Shown here: positions 26,167 to 37,300 of the stretch, piece by piece
Layout of the letters: every line of letters starts with the position of its first letter
Numbering within the stretch: position 1 is the stretch's first letter
DNA from: an uncultured Balneola sp.
Lineage (GTDB): Bacteria; Bacteroidota; Rhodothermia; Balneolales; Balneolaceae
Length of the DNA: 64,000 nucleotides
Direction of reading: 5' to 3'
Assembly: GCA_902529115.1 (NCBI GenBank)
Contig: CABZVB010000003.1
Coordinates: 47,680 to 111,679 of the forward strand
Position numbers and translations under genes: made by a program
Notes under the pieces: generated by a model
What the model saw: only the letters and a program-made list of their open reading frames with translations
What the model was told of the DNA's origin: nothing
Databases searched by the model: none

Positions 26167-27546
26167 GTGAAAAAAATACTGTTTCTCTTACTTATTCCAT
26201 CATTATTAGTTCTAAACTGCGGAGGTGATAAAGATTCATCCAGCGGAAGACCTGATTTTAGCCGTTTTAGTAGCTTTTCAGCTAACCGCAGTACTAGCGT
26301 CGAAACTATGACGGTTGAACTTAGCACTATTGCCGATCAAGTTCGTTCCTATGGCACCGTAAAGGTGCAAGATTTAGTGAGTGTGTCTCCTCAAGTTTCG
26401 AATAGACTTACAAGAATTTACGTCGATTTAGGTGATCAAGTTGAACGTGGTGAGTTAATGGCCAAAATTTACGATAAAACATTTAGAGATCAACTTAACC
26501 AAGCTGAAGCACAATTAACTCAGAGTCTCACTGCATTACGAAGAGATAGTGCACAATTCGAACGACAGCGTCAATTATTAGTTAAAGAATTGGTAAGCGA
26601 TAGTGAATATGAAATTGCATTGGCCACCTACCGAAACAGCATGGCACAGGTTGAATCCGCTCGAGCTTCTTTAACACAGGCATTGGAAAACTTTAATTTT
26701 ACTGAAGTACGAGCTCCAGTTAGCGGTGTGGTCGTAAGTCGTAGCTTAGAAGAAGGTGATCTCGCACCCTCGGGCCAAACCCTTTTTGAGCTAGCAAGTG
26801 ATAGTGGTTATGAAACCAGAATTTTTTTACCAGTTCAAGACTGGCAATCCGTCCAAATTGGTCAGAATGTACGACTAAGAGTTTCAAACGAAGCTAGTGT
26901 ATCTGCTAGCGGGGTCATTTCTAGAAAGAGCCCCCAACTTGACTCGACTACCGGACTTGGTGAAGTAGTTATTACTTTAACGCAAGTGGGTAGCACTATA
27001 TATTCCGGGGTTTTGGCAGAAAATCTTATCAATATCCAAACCAAGGAAAATGCCGTCATCATACCAAGGAGCGCACTAGTCGAGGTGGTAGAAACTGTCG
27101 TTAATCCAGAATCGAACACCATAGAACTCGAGCGAAGCTATTCCGTTTTTGTATCTAAAGGAGACAGTACTGCGGAGCGCCGTACACTAGAATTAGGGAT
27201 AGAGCAGGGTGACCGTATTGAAGTCTTATCAGGATTACAGCCAGGGGACAATATTATTATTACTGGGCAACAGGGTCTTGAAGATGGTGGAAGAATATCT
27301 GTGGCTAGTGGGGCTTTATTCCAAACAGCCGAACAAAATTCCATAGAATCAGTCGATGATGGTAGTCAGAATTCCAGGCAACCAACTATGCGCGAAGCCA
27401 GTAATCGAAGTGGTAACCCTTTTGCTAATCTAAGTGATGAAGAGCGTAATAAAATTCGATCTATGAGTCCAGAAAAACGCAGAGCATACTTTGAAAAGCT
27501 CAGGTCTGCTGGTAATGACTCCACTGCTAGCTCGTCTAACCGCTAA
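26167..27546 (+). CDS. RND efflux periplasmic adaptor (membrane fusion) lipoprotein
   Basis: A 459-residue adaptor. I prefer the GTG at 26167 over a TTG nine bases upstream, as it gives a short signal peptide MKKILFLLLIPSLLVLNC with a lipobox cysteine. The core has a barrel-sandwich half (VSVSPQVSNRLTRIYVDLG), an alpha hairpin, the second lipoyl half (FNFTEVRAPVSGVVVSRS), then beta-barrel and membrane-proximal domains (LEDGGRISV). The tail is polar, with a DEERNKIRSMSPEKRR segment. It bridges inner-membrane permeases to an outer-membrane channel. The first permease follows after five bases. No TolC-like gene is present. Confidence 0.92.
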   Translation: MKKILFLLLIPSLLVLNCGGDKDSSSGRPDFSRFSSFSANRSTSVETMTVELSTIADQVRSYGTVKVQDLVSVSPQVSNRLTRIYVDLGDQVERGELMAKIYDKTFRDQLNQAEAQLTQSLTALRRDSAQFERQRQLLVKELVSDSEYEIALATYRNSMAQVESARASLTQALENFNFTEVRAPVSGVVVSRSLEEGDLAPSGQTLFELASDSGYETRIFLPVQDWQSVQIGQNVRLRVSNEASVSASGVISRKSPQLDSTTGLGEVVITLTQVGSTIYSGVLAENLINIQTKENAVIIPRSALVEVVETVVNPESNTIELERSYSVFVSKGDSTAERRTLELGIEQGDRIEVLSGLQPGDNIIITGQQGLEDGGRISVASGALFQTAEQNSIESVDDGSQNSRQPTMREASNRSGNPFANLSDEERNKIRSMSPEKRRAYFEKLRSAGNDSTASSSNR

Positions 27547-27551
27547 TAACT

Positions 27552-30500
27552 ATGGGAGCATTATCAAAAATAGCCGTTGAACGTCCTATTACCCTATTGA
27601 TGACTACCCTCATTTTTGTGGGATTTGGAATTTATGGCCTCCAAAATTTGCGCTTAAATCTTTATCCAGACGTATCTTTTCCGACTATAACGGTATATAC
27701 GAGTTATGAAGGGGTTGCGCCAGAAGACATAGAAACCTTAGTAACTCGCCCAATTGAGGAGTCCGTTGGTAGCATTAGTGGAATACGTAGAATTCGTTCT
27801 TTGTCAAGCCAGGGCGCTTCTGTAGTTAAATTAAATTTTAACTGGGGTACTGACTTATATGAGGCCGAAAATGATGTCCGTAAACAATTAGGATTTGTAG
27901 AAAGATCTATTCCAGACGATGCAGAATCGCCTCTCGTATTCTCCTATGACCCTAACCAAGAGCCCATTGTCGTTCTCACGCTAACAAGTAACGCCCGAAG
28001 CCCTCGCGATCTTCGAACGTACGCAAATCAAATCTTAGAACAGCGCATTGAGCGAGTAAATGGCATTGCCTCCGTTGAAACCTCCGGTGGTTTAGAAAGG
28101 CAAATTAATGTGACCATCGATAATCAGAAAATGCGCCTGTATGACATTACTATAGCTGAAATTGCCTCAAAATTAGCTCAGGAAAATATTCAGGTTCCCG
28201 CTGGCCAATTGTCCGAAGGAAACACCATATATAGTCTTCGAACCATTGGTGAATTTAAAAATATAGATCAAATAAAAAATACCATCGTCACTGTTAGAGA
28301 TGGACAAGCATTGCTACTTAAAGATGTCGCAATAGTTGATGATGGTATCGCGCAACCTATAGGAAACGTCCACATAGATGGAGAGGATGGAGTCATTTTA
28401 AATGTATACCGGCAGAGTGATGCAAATGTTGTCTCTGCTGCAACAGTTGTAGTTGAGAGCTTAGAAAATATCAAAAAGAGCCTGCCCAAAGATGTAAAAA
28501 TAAAAGTACTCACAAATAAAGCAGAGTTTATTCAACAAAGTATCCAAAATCTGCTACTAACAGGTGTTCAGGCGGTTATTTTGGTTGTACTTATACTTCT
28601 TGCCTTCTTGCGTAGCGGGCGCTCTGCTCTCATAATTGCTATATCAATACCTGTCTCCATCATAACCACATTCATGGTTATGGATTTCGCAGATTTGAGC
28701 CTTAATATCATCTCCTTATCAGGCTTAACTCTTGCCGTTGGAATGGTAGTAGATGATGCTGTAGTCGTATTAGAAAACATATTCCGATTTCGAGAAGATG
28801 GTGCTGACCGAAAAACTGCCTCCATCTTGGGCGCAAGAGAAGTTGCCGTTCCTGTAGTTGTTTCTACCTTAACTACACTGGTAGTATTTTTACCCATTCT
28901 ATTTGTTCCAGGTATTGCAGGATTTTTGTTTAGAGACTTAGCGCTAACTATCTCTTTTTCACTCACTGTTTCTTCATTGATTGCTTTAACTCTGATTCCA
29001 ATGATGACATCTCTATTCTTTAATGAGGAAAAAACTAATTTTGAGGCAACCAATAGATTAGCGGTACTACTATCCAACTTTCTAGAAAAACTTGAAGAAA
29101 AGTATCGATCGTTATTGGGTAAAGTGATCCAAAACAGTGTCTCAGTGGTTATTGGAGCGTTGGTACTATTTACAGCCACTCTTCCAATTTTTTATCAACT
29201 AGGGGGCGAATTCTTTCCAAGAGTTGACGAAAATGCCTTCACATTGGAGATTCAGCGAGAACCTGGTGTGAATCTATTTGAATTAGAGAGATCAATAAAA
29301 CAGGTAGAATCAATTATTCAGCAAGAGGTACCAGAAGCAAGATTAGTTGTAGCAGATTACGGTGATAAAGAGGGTGTTGAGGGCGCAGATAATCCAGGTG
29401 GCTACAGAGGAACTGTACGTGTAGAATTGGTGAGTCAAAAAGATCGTAAGCGTGGACAATTTGAAATTAGCAAATCGCTTCTTGGTTCATTGGAAAAAAT
29501 TCCAGGTGTTCAAATTAAAGAATTAATTATTGATCCATTAAGTCCAGACGGCGAGAACGGACTAATGGTTCAGGTTTTCGGCTATGATCCGAAGATCAAA
29601 AAGGAATTAACCAATGGGGTAAAAGAACTTTTGGCTGGTATCGAAGGTGTAACCAATCTTTTTTCAAGCATTGATCAAGGTAGACCCGAACTACGGTTAA
29701 TTATGGATCGAGAGAGAATCTCTCGTGTTGGAATGAACACCAATCAAGTAGCCTCTGCCGTAAGTGACGCTGTAAAAGGTAATATTGCAACGAGCTTTGT
29801 TGATCAGGGTGTTGAGTTTGAGGTCTTAGTAGAGTTGGATCCAAAAGATAAGTCTGAAACACTTGATCTATCCAATATACAAATCCAAACTCCCACTTCT
29901 GGTTGGATGCCTTTAAAGAGCCTAGCCCGTTTAGAGCGATATACAGGTCCTTCTAATGTTATGCGTATCAATCAAGAACGTGTTACCGAAGTTACTGCCG
30001 AACTAGCCGGTACCGATTTGAAAGCAGCTTCTGATCAAGCAAGATTGCTTTTGGATCAGGTAAATTGGCCCGATGGCTATCGATATGAATTGGCAGGTAC
30101 AGCTGAAGAACAAGCCGAATCATTTGGATTCCTTTTAATTGCCTTTGCGATTGCAGGCATATTAACCTACATGGTCATGGCTTCTCAGTTTGAAAGTTTA
30201 CTAGAGCCTTTCATCATTATTTTTACTATACCACTCGCGCTTACTGGTGTACTACTCATGCTTTGGGCGACAAACACCTCTATCAGTGTTACTTCAATGG
30301 TGGGACTTATTCTACTCACCGGGATAGTCGTTAATAATGGAATAGTGATGATTGATTATATCAAGATTCTTCAAGCCAGAGGAATGGAACGAAGTCAAGC
30401 TATTGTAACTGGTGCAGTTCGACGTTTACGTCCAATTCTCATGACTGCATTCACCACTATTTTATCCATGGTCCCACTGGCTCTCGAAATTGGTTCTGGT

Positions 30501-30710
30501 TCTGAAACCTGGAGTCCAATGGCTAGAACCGTTATTGGTGGTTTAACTATGTCAACATTACTCATGTTATATCTAGTCCCATGTCTTTACCTGATAATCA
30601 ACAGTGGTGTGGAGCGACTTGGATTCGATGCGGTACATAAACTGGACCCTCTAGCTGATAATCAAGGACCATTAGAAACCGAAGCAGAGATTTTAACGCG
30701 TGAAGGATAG
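27552..30710 (+). CDS. RND efflux permease, first of a pair
   Basis: A 1052-residue, 12-helix proton-driven pump of the HAE1-like family. The start GALSKIAVERPITLLMTTLI is the first helix. The helix-4 proton relay pair is intact as Asp401-Asp402 (GMVVDDAVVVLENIFRF), and helix 10 has VVNNGIVMIDYI, where AcrB has a lysine. Two large periplasmic loops lie between helices 1-2 and 7-8. Such pumps export drugs, bile-like compounds or lipids. It is followed nine bases later by a second, divergent permease, so a heteromeric trimer like MdtB/MdtC is plausible. Confidence 0.93.
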   Translation: MGALSKIAVERPITLLMTTLIFVGFGIYGLQNLRLNLYPDVSFPTITVYTSYEGVAPEDIETLVTRPIEESVGSISGIRRIRSLSSQGASVVKLNFNWGTDLYEAENDVRKQLGFVERSIPDDAESPLVFSYDPNQEPIVVLTLTSNARSPRDLRTYANQILEQRIERVNGIASVETSGGLERQINVTIDNQKMRLYDITIAEIASKLAQENIQVPAGQLSEGNTIYSLRTIGEFKNIDQIKNTIVTVRDGQALLLKDVAIVDDGIAQPIGNVHIDGEDGVILNVYRQSDANVVSAATVVVESLENIKKSLPKDVKIKVLTNKAEFIQQSIQNLLLTGVQAVILVVLILLAFLRSGRSALIIAISIPVSIITTFMVMDFADLSLNIISLSGLTLAVGMVVDDAVVVLENIFRFREDGADRKTASILGAREVAVPVVVSTLTTLVVFLPILFVPGIAGFLFRDLALTISFSLTVSSLIALTLIPMMTSLFFNEEKTNFEATNRLAVLLSNFLEKLEEKYRSLLGKVIQNSVSVVIGALVLFTATLPIFYQLGGEFFPRVDENAFTLEIQREPGVNLFELERSIKQVESIIQQEVPEARLVVADYGDKEGVEGADNPGGYRGTVRVELVSQKDRKRGQFEISKSLLGSLEKIPGVQIKELIIDPLSPDGENGLMVQVFGYDPKIKKELTNGVKELLAGIEGVTNLFSSIDQGRPELRLIMDRERISRVGMNTNQVASAVSDAVKGNIATSFVDQGVEFEVLVELDPKDKSETLDLSNIQIQTPTSGWMPLKSLARLERYTGPSNVMRINQERVTEVTAELAGTDLKAASDQARLLLDQVNWPDGYRYELAGTAEEQAESFGFLLIAFAIAGILTYMVMASQFESLLEPFIIIFTIPLALTGVLLMLWATNTSISVTSMVGLILLTGIVVNNGIVMIDYIKILQARGMERSQAIVTGAVRRLRPILMTAFTTILSMVPLALEIGSGSETWSPMARTVIGGLTMSTLLMLYLVPCLYLIINSGVERLGFDAVHKLDPLADNQGPLETEAEILTREG

Positions 30711-30719
30711 ATACCTATT

Positions 30720-33700
30720 ATGAAACAATTCAGTGTAGCTGGTTCCATTTTACGACGACCTATAACGGTCACCATGATCACAATTGTCATAACTGCATTC
30801 GGAATTTTTTCTCTTCAAAATTTGCGGGTAACCTTATTCCCTTCCATTAATATCCCAGTATTAGCAATCTCTACTGGTTATCAAAATGTATCTCCAGAAG
30901 ATGTAAATCGAATTCTAGTAAACCCAATAGAGGGGGCTGTTTCGGCAATCGAAGGAATAGAGAGTCTGGAAGCACGTGTGAGTAGAGGAAGTGCGTTTAT
31001 CATTATGCGACTCCAAGATGGCACCGATATTAGAAAGACAGAACTGAAAGTACGTGAAGCGCTGGACAATGTCCGGAATGAGCTACCGAATCAAGCTAGA
31101 GAGCCCGTTATTTTTCAGTTCGACCCGGAAAATAGACCTATTATGAAGCTAAGTATTGATGCAAGTAATCGAGGTTTAGATGAACTCCGTAACTTAGGTG
31201 TTGAACTTGTAGAGCCTCGATTAGAGCGTATTGATGGACTTGCATCGGCAGAAACACAGGGTGGGCTAGAGCGCAGAATCTATGTTGATGTTTCGCCAAT
31301 GTCCCTAGCCCAATACAATCTTTCCCCATCTAATATCGAAAACGCTCTAAGGCAAAATAACTCACAATTACCTATTGGAAATGTAGTCTCTGATCGTATA
31401 AGCTACTCTGTAAGGGTACAATCTACATATGATACTGTCGAAGAAATTGCAAATACTATTGTTCAAGTTGCAGATAACGGAGTCCCAATAAGGGTTAAAG
31501 ATGTTGCTGAGGTTTCGGATGGTTTTACCGACGTAACCTCTTTGGTCACCGTAAATGACCGAAATAGTGTGTCTGTAGATATCCAAAAAAGCTCTGACGC
31601 TAATACCTTAGATGTAGTAAACGCAGTGAAAGGTAGTTTAGATGAGCTTAATGAAATAATGCCACCAGGTGTTAATATTCAGGTTCTTTCAGACGAAGGG
31701 CGTAATATTGAAGATTCTATAAACAATTTATCGCAATCTGCAACCAGTGCCTTGATCGTGGTCATAGCTGTGATACTTATCTTTATGGGTGGTTGGAGAA
31801 TTTCATTGGTAGTAGCTACCTCTATTCCCGTATCCATCGCTGCTAGTTTTGCCGCAATGTATTTTGCTAGCCTCACACTAAATATTCTTACCATATCAGC
31901 CCTAGCCTTAGCTATTGGCTTACTTGTAGACAACTCAATCGTCGTGACTGAAAGTATAGCACGAAAGTTAGAAGAAGGTATGAGTAAATATGAAGCTGCA
32001 TTAAAAGGAACCAATGAGGTAATAGGAGCACTGCTCGGCTCAACCCTAACTACCTTAGGCGTTTTTATACCTATTATCATGCTAACTGGTGTTCAAGCTA
32101 GCTTTTTCCGCGAATTTGCCTTTACTATTTGTTTTGCAATAGGATTCTCATTTTTATCATCCATTATATTAGTCCCTGTAATATCGCTTCTGGCTCTTGA
32201 TTCCACACAGTTTAGTCGGAATAATTGGGCATTTAGAGGGATTAGTTCACTTGAAAAAAAATATACAGGAGTCCTACGTTGGATTTTGCATCATAAGTGG
32301 ATTGCCGTGGTATCTATGATCTCTATCATTAGTGCTACTGGGTACCTATACAGTACAATTAATAAAGAGGGATTCCCCGAAACAGACACTGGTGAAATCG
32401 ATATTGACATCACCCTACCAGAGGGGTCTAAGCTAGTTAAAACAATGGAAGTGCTAGAAGTTTTTAATGCAAAACTGGCTGATATGCCCGAAGTCGAAAC
32501 CCGAATTGCATCCATTGGTCGTTCGCGTTGGACTGAACAAACCAACAGAGGTGAAATAAGTGTTGTCTTAGTTCCAGAAAGCGAACGTGAAATAAGTAGT
32601 AATGATTTTTCATTGCGGCTTCGACGTGAATTAGTGGCGGCAGGAACAACGGTTAGAGTACGAGTAGAAGGTGGTGGCTTGAGCTTTGGTCGTGGGTTCA
32701 GCTTTGGTGGTGGAGCTATACGCCTAAGTCTTATAGGACCTGAAATAGATGAATTGGTTGCTATTTCTGGGGAAATTGAGAAAAACCTCTTAGCTGACCC
32801 AAATATAATATCTGTAGATAACGGGAGAACCGATCCAACACCTGAACTACATTTTTATGCAAATCGTGAACGAGTAGGCCGACTAGGAACCAACTTGAAT
32901 ACGATTGCTTCTAATCTACGCACACAAACATTAGGTAATCAGGCTGGATTTTATATAGACGAGGGACGTGAAATACCCATCGAAGTTCGATCAAGGCGAG
33001 AAGCCCTAAAGAATAGAGATGACTTATTTGATGTTGAAGTATTTCAGGTGGGTGAACAGCGTGTACCAATTGTGGCTGTTGGTGAATTTGTACCCACAGA
33101 GGGAGTTGATTCATTTCAGCGGAGAAATCGAGAAACTGTGTTAGATGTCAATATTCGGGTAGATGGAGATGCCAACGAATATCGCGAAAAAATCATCTCC
33201 TTTATTCAATCTGAAATTGTACTACCTGAAGGGTACCGCTATGAGTTCACAGGTGGTACAGCCGAATCAGCAGAAGGATTTCAACAATTTTTCTTTGCCT
33301 TGATCGCAGCCATACTATTAATGTACATGATAATGGCATCACTATTTGAAAACTTTCGAGACCCTTTCGTTATTTGGCTCTGTATATTTATGGCCGCATT
33401 TGGAGCACTAGCCTTTCTGGTACTTTTAGGAGACCCGTTATCTACTACTGCCCAAATTGGAATGTTTATGTTGGTGGGTATTATCGTAAACAACGGTATT
33501 GTGTTAGTTGATTATATCCACTTAAATACAAAAGGAATCGCATTTGACCCAACAAGAGGCTCTGAATATATGACACAAGTAATTGAAGCTTGTAAACGCC
33601 GCATGCGACCGATTCTGTTGACCGCAATAACAACAATTTGTTCAATGATCCCGTTGTCCTTAGAACTAGGATCAGGAGCTGAAATTTGGTCTCCACTAGC

Positions 33701-33818
33701 CAAGGCCGTTATCGGTGGCTTGTTGTTTGGCGCCGTTCTTACCCTCTTTATCACGCCTGCTATATCGGTTGGATTTAATCAAAGTATCAATTGGGCCAAG
33801 CAACTTCGCAAGAAATAA
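30720..33818 (+). CDS. RND efflux permease, second of a pair
   Basis: A 1032-residue, 12-helix permease related to but clearly different from the preceding one. Its helix-4 relay reads Asp404-Asn405 (GLLVDNSIVVTESIARK) instead of Asp-Asp, while helix 10 keeps VNNGIVLVDYI. The altered relay suggests weaker or shared proton coupling, as proposed for one partner of heteromeric pumps. The segment GGGLSFGRGFSFGGGAIRL in the second periplasmic loop is glycine-rich and unusual. The gene order is adaptor, permease 1, permease 2, all within ten bases. Confidence 0.92.
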   Translation: MKQFSVAGSILRRPITVTMITIVITAFGIFSLQNLRVTLFPSINIPVLAISTGYQNVSPEDVNRILVNPIEGAVSAIEGIESLEARVSRGSAFIIMRLQDGTDIRKTELKVREALDNVRNELPNQAREPVIFQFDPENRPIMKLSIDASNRGLDELRNLGVELVEPRLERIDGLASAETQGGLERRIYVDVSPMSLAQYNLSPSNIENALRQNNSQLPIGNVVSDRISYSVRVQSTYDTVEEIANTIVQVADNGVPIRVKDVAEVSDGFTDVTSLVTVNDRNSVSVDIQKSSDANTLDVVNAVKGSLDELNEIMPPGVNIQVLSDEGRNIEDSINNLSQSATSALIVVIAVILIFMGGWRISLVVATSIPVSIAASFAAMYFASLTLNILTISALALAIGLLVDNSIVVTESIARKLEEGMSKYEAALKGTNEVIGALLGSTLTTLGVFIPIIMLTGVQASFFREFAFTICFAIGFSFLSSIILVPVISLLALDSTQFSRNNWAFRGISSLEKKYTGVLRWILHHKWIAVVSMISIISATGYLYSTINKEGFPETDTGEIDIDITLPEGSKLVKTMEVLEVFNAKLADMPEVETRIASIGRSRWTEQTNRGEISVVLVPESEREISSNDFSLRLRRELVAAGTTVRVRVEGGGLSFGRGFSFGGGAIRLSLIGPEIDELVAISGEIEKNLLADPNIISVDNGRTDPTPELHFYANRERVGRLGTNLNTIASNLRTQTLGNQAGFYIDEGREIPIEVRSRREALKNRDDLFDVEVFQVGEQRVPIVAVGEFVPTEGVDSFQRRNRETVLDVNIRVDGDANEYREKIISFIQSEIVLPEGYRYEFTGGTAESAEGFQQFFFALIAAILLMYMIMASLFENFRDPFVIWLCIFMAAFGALAFLVLLGDPLSTTAQIGMFMLVGIIVNNGIVLVDYIHLNTKGIAFDPTRGSEYMTQVIEACKRRMRPILLTAITTICSMIPLSLELGSGAEIWSPLAKAVIGGLLFGAVLTLFITPAISVGFNQSINWAKQLRKK

Positions 33819-33891
33819 ATCGTACAAAAGGATATGAGTCAACATTAGACAATAATCTTTAGATTTTATATACTAAAGAAAAGGAGAAGTT

Positions 33892-34197
33892 ATGAGTAAA
33901 ACAGAAAGTTTTTTAACAGGATTGATAACAGGAGCCCTAGCCGGTTCAATAATAGCATTATTGTATGCACCGGACACAGGAACAAATATGCGAAAAAAAT
34001 TAAGCTATCAAGTAAGTCATTATAGAGATGAATTAATAGATCTCATCGGTGAATTACAAAAAGAAAAAGACAAACTTATGTCGGAAGCAAAAGAAAAGGG
34101 GGAACAAGTAGTCACAGAAGCAAAGAAAAAAGCTGATGATCTTATCAAAGAAGCCGAGCACTTACTGAAATCAATAGACCAAGTACCCAAAGCATAA
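33892..34197 (+). CDS. YtxH-domain protein
   Basis: A 101-residue protein. It opens with a membrane-associated glycine-rich segment (FLTGLITGALAGSIIALLYAP) followed by DTGTNMRKKL and a long lysine/glutamate coiled coil to the end, the standard YtxH layout. Members are small stress-associated or envelope proteins of unknown mechanism. The ATG has a good AAGGAG site seven bases upstream. It is followed by the shared terminator of the rpoC operon. Confidence 0.88.
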   Translation: MSKTESFLTGLITGALAGSIIALLYAPDTGTNMRKKLSYQVSHYRDELIDLIGELQKEKDKLMSEAKEKGEQVVTEAKKKADDLIKEAEHLLKSIDQVPKA

Positions 34198-34272
34198 AAT
34201 CACTTAACACTTATTTCTGATAATTTATTAACAACATTTCTTTAAAAATTTCAGCTTACATATAAAGTTCAT

Positions 34273-34307
34273 AAAAAAGCCCTTTCTGAATATCCAGAAA
34301 GGGCTTT
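34273..34307. terminator. Strong bidirectional terminator between YtxH gene and rpoC
   Basis: AAAGCCCTTTCTG (34276-34288) pairs perfectly with CAGAAAGGGCTTT (34295-34307) around a six-base loop. T/A runs flank both sides. It closes the rpoBC transcript on the minus strand and can end the YtxH transcript on the plus strand. Confidence 0.9.
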
Positions 34308-34343
34308 AACTTTTAATGCTTATCGAAAGTTATAAGTAAATGC

Positions 34344-37300
34344 TTATTCTTCACCAGCGATGGATTCTGTATCCTCACCACCGAGAGCTTCGAATACCTT
34401 TGCTACTTCTTCCTCACCTTCTTCCATGTCTTTACGAGAACCAACGATTAGTTCATTATAATCTCGTAAACCAGTACCAGCAGGCACTTTATGTCCAACT
34501 ACCACATTTTCTTTGAGGCCACGTAGATAATCACGCTTTGCCTCAATTGATGCTTGAGTCAAAACCTTAGTAGTTTCTTGGAAAGAGGCTGCTGAAAGCC
34601 AACTCTCCGTTGACAGTGCAGCACGTGTAATACCAAGAAGAATAGGTTTAGAAATAGCAGGTTTAGCCTCCAATACCTCTAACTCGGCTTTATCTTCTTT
34701 GATCAATTGATTGTTGATTTCACGAACTTCACGACGGTCTAAAATTGTACCCTTCTTAATTTCACTTCCACCTTGGTTGCGAACAACAAATTTACCAATT
34801 AATTCATCGTTCCGAGTATTAACTTCGAATCGATCTACTTTATCGCCCTCTAAATACATTGTATCACCTGGATCGGTTATCTCAACTTTCTGCATCATAG
34901 TACTTACGATAACCTCAATATGCTTATCATTTATTTTTACGCCTTGCAGTCGGTAAACTTCCTGAATTTCGTTCACCAAATACGATTGTACTGCATATGG
35001 GCCTAAGATATTTAGAATATCTTGTGCAGGAATTGTCCCATCTGAAAGTGGCTGTCCAGCCTTCACAAAATCATTGGATTGCACTAAAATATGTTTACTT
35101 AATGAAATTAGATACTTCTTTTCATCCGTACCATCTTTAGAACGAACGATTACTTCTTGAGAACCTCTTTTACGGGCTCCCATTTCTACAATACCATCAA
35201 TTTCACTTACTACAGCTGGGTCACTCGGTGAACGGGCCTCAAATAACTCAGTTACTCGAGGTAAACCTGCGGTGATATCCTTGGATTTACCAGTAGCTCG
35301 CGGGATTTTAGCCAAGATCTGTCCAGCTGCTACTTTCTCACCGTCTTCAACAACAATATGTGTCTCAACGGGGAGTGTGCTTTCACGTAAGCGTTCAGTA
35401 CCACCTTTAACTACCAATGTTGGGACAAGGCTCCTGTCTTTAGAGTCTGTAATTACCTTCTCACGGTGACCTGTCTGTGCATCGGTATCTTCGGTGAAAG
35501 TTACACCTTGTATTATATCTTTGTAGACAACTTCTCCATCAATCTCAGAGAATATTAAAGCATTGTATGGATCCCACTTACAAAGCTGAGCTCCCTTTGG
35601 TACCATGTCACCCTCTTCAACCATCATTTCACAACCGTATGGCACATTGTAACTGATGAGCATTTTACCTTCATCATTTATAATTTTAAGCTCTCCAGCA
35701 CGGCTAAGGACCACATTGTGCTCTTCTTCACCGTCATTGTATTCAACAACACGGATGTTTTCGAATTCAACTTTACCATCAAACTTTGCTTTATGCTGAG
35801 ATTCAGCTTCCAAACGTGACGCCGTGCCTCCAACGTGGAAGGTGCGTAAGGTTAGCTGAGTACCAGGTTCACCAATCGATTGAGCTGCAATTACTCCAAC
35901 CGCTTCACCTTTTTCAACAACAGTGCCTCTTGCTAGATCTCTACCATAGCATTTTGCACAAACACCACGACCTGTTTCACAAGTTAAGACCGAACGGATT
36001 TCAACTTCCTCGATAGATGTCTCGGCAATTTTTTTGGCAATAGTTTCGTCGATCATCTGATTAGCTTCGCATAATAGCTCATCAGAGAGTGGGTCATAAA
36101 CATCATGCAAAGAAAAGCGACCAATTATTCGATCTTCCAGGCGCTCAATTATATCCTCGTTATCCTTTAGTGCCTGCATTTTAATACCACGTAGAGTCCC
36201 GCAGTCATCTTCAGTAATAATTACATCCTGAGATACATCCACAAGACGTCTGGTCAAGTAACCAGCATCAGCAGTCTTAAGTGCCGTATCCGCAAGTCCT
36301 TTTCGTGCACCGTGCGTCGATATAAAGTATTCAAGTACTGTCAAACCTTCTTTAAAAGAAGAAAGGATTGGGTTCTCGATAACTTCATTCCCCTGCTGCA
36401 TGGAACTTTTTTGAGGCTTAGCCATAAGACCCCGCATACCACCTAACTGACGAATTTGTTCCTTTGAACCACGGGCTCCAGAATCTGCCATCATAAAAAC
36501 CGGATTGAATCCTTCACTGTCGTCAGACAAAGCTTGAAATAGAGTCTCTGATACGCGGTTAGTGGTACTGGTCCACTTGTCAATAACTTGATTATAACGT
36601 TCATTATCAGTAATGAAACCCATTTCATAACGACCCTGTATGTCCGTCACCTCATCCTTAGCGGCATTGATCAAGTTAGCTTTTGTGTCTGGAATAATAA
36701 TATCCTCTAAGCTAAATGAAAGTCCTCCTAAAGTAGCATTTTCATAACCAATTCGCTTCATATCATCCAAAAAGGTCGCGGCTTTAGCCGTTCCCACTCG
36801 TGCATGAATTTCACCAATAAGTATCCGTAATTCTTTTTTACCAAGGGTTTTGTTGATGAAACCCATCTCCGTTGGAACAATTTCATTAAAGAGAACACGT
36901 CCAGTAGATGTTTTTACAACTTCAGTTACTTCATTACCTTGCTCATTAAGATACGTTACACGTACATTAATCTTAGTGTGTACTTTTATCTGACCTTGAT
37001 CAAAAGCAATAATCACTTCCTGTGAAGATGAAAAGGTTTTGCCCTCACCTTGCTGACCACTTCTTGGCTTTGTTAAGTAATAAAGACCTAAAATCATATC
37101 CTGTGAAGGAACTGCAATTGGTCCACCACTAGCAGGACTTAAGATATTATGAGAGCCTAGCATCAATATAGAAGCTTCTAAAACCGCATCATGACTCAGT
37201 GGCAAGTGAACAGCCATCTGGTCCCCATCGAAGTCAGCATTAAATGCTGTACAAGCCAATGGGTGTAGTCGTATTGCCTTTTCTTCAATTAAAACTGGCT

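Noticed and set aside
28568..29179. Long antisense frame of 203 codons inside the first RND permease gene
   Set aside because: It is the complement shadow of a well-supported permease. Its serine/threonine-rich composition reflects the antisense of hydrophobic codons.
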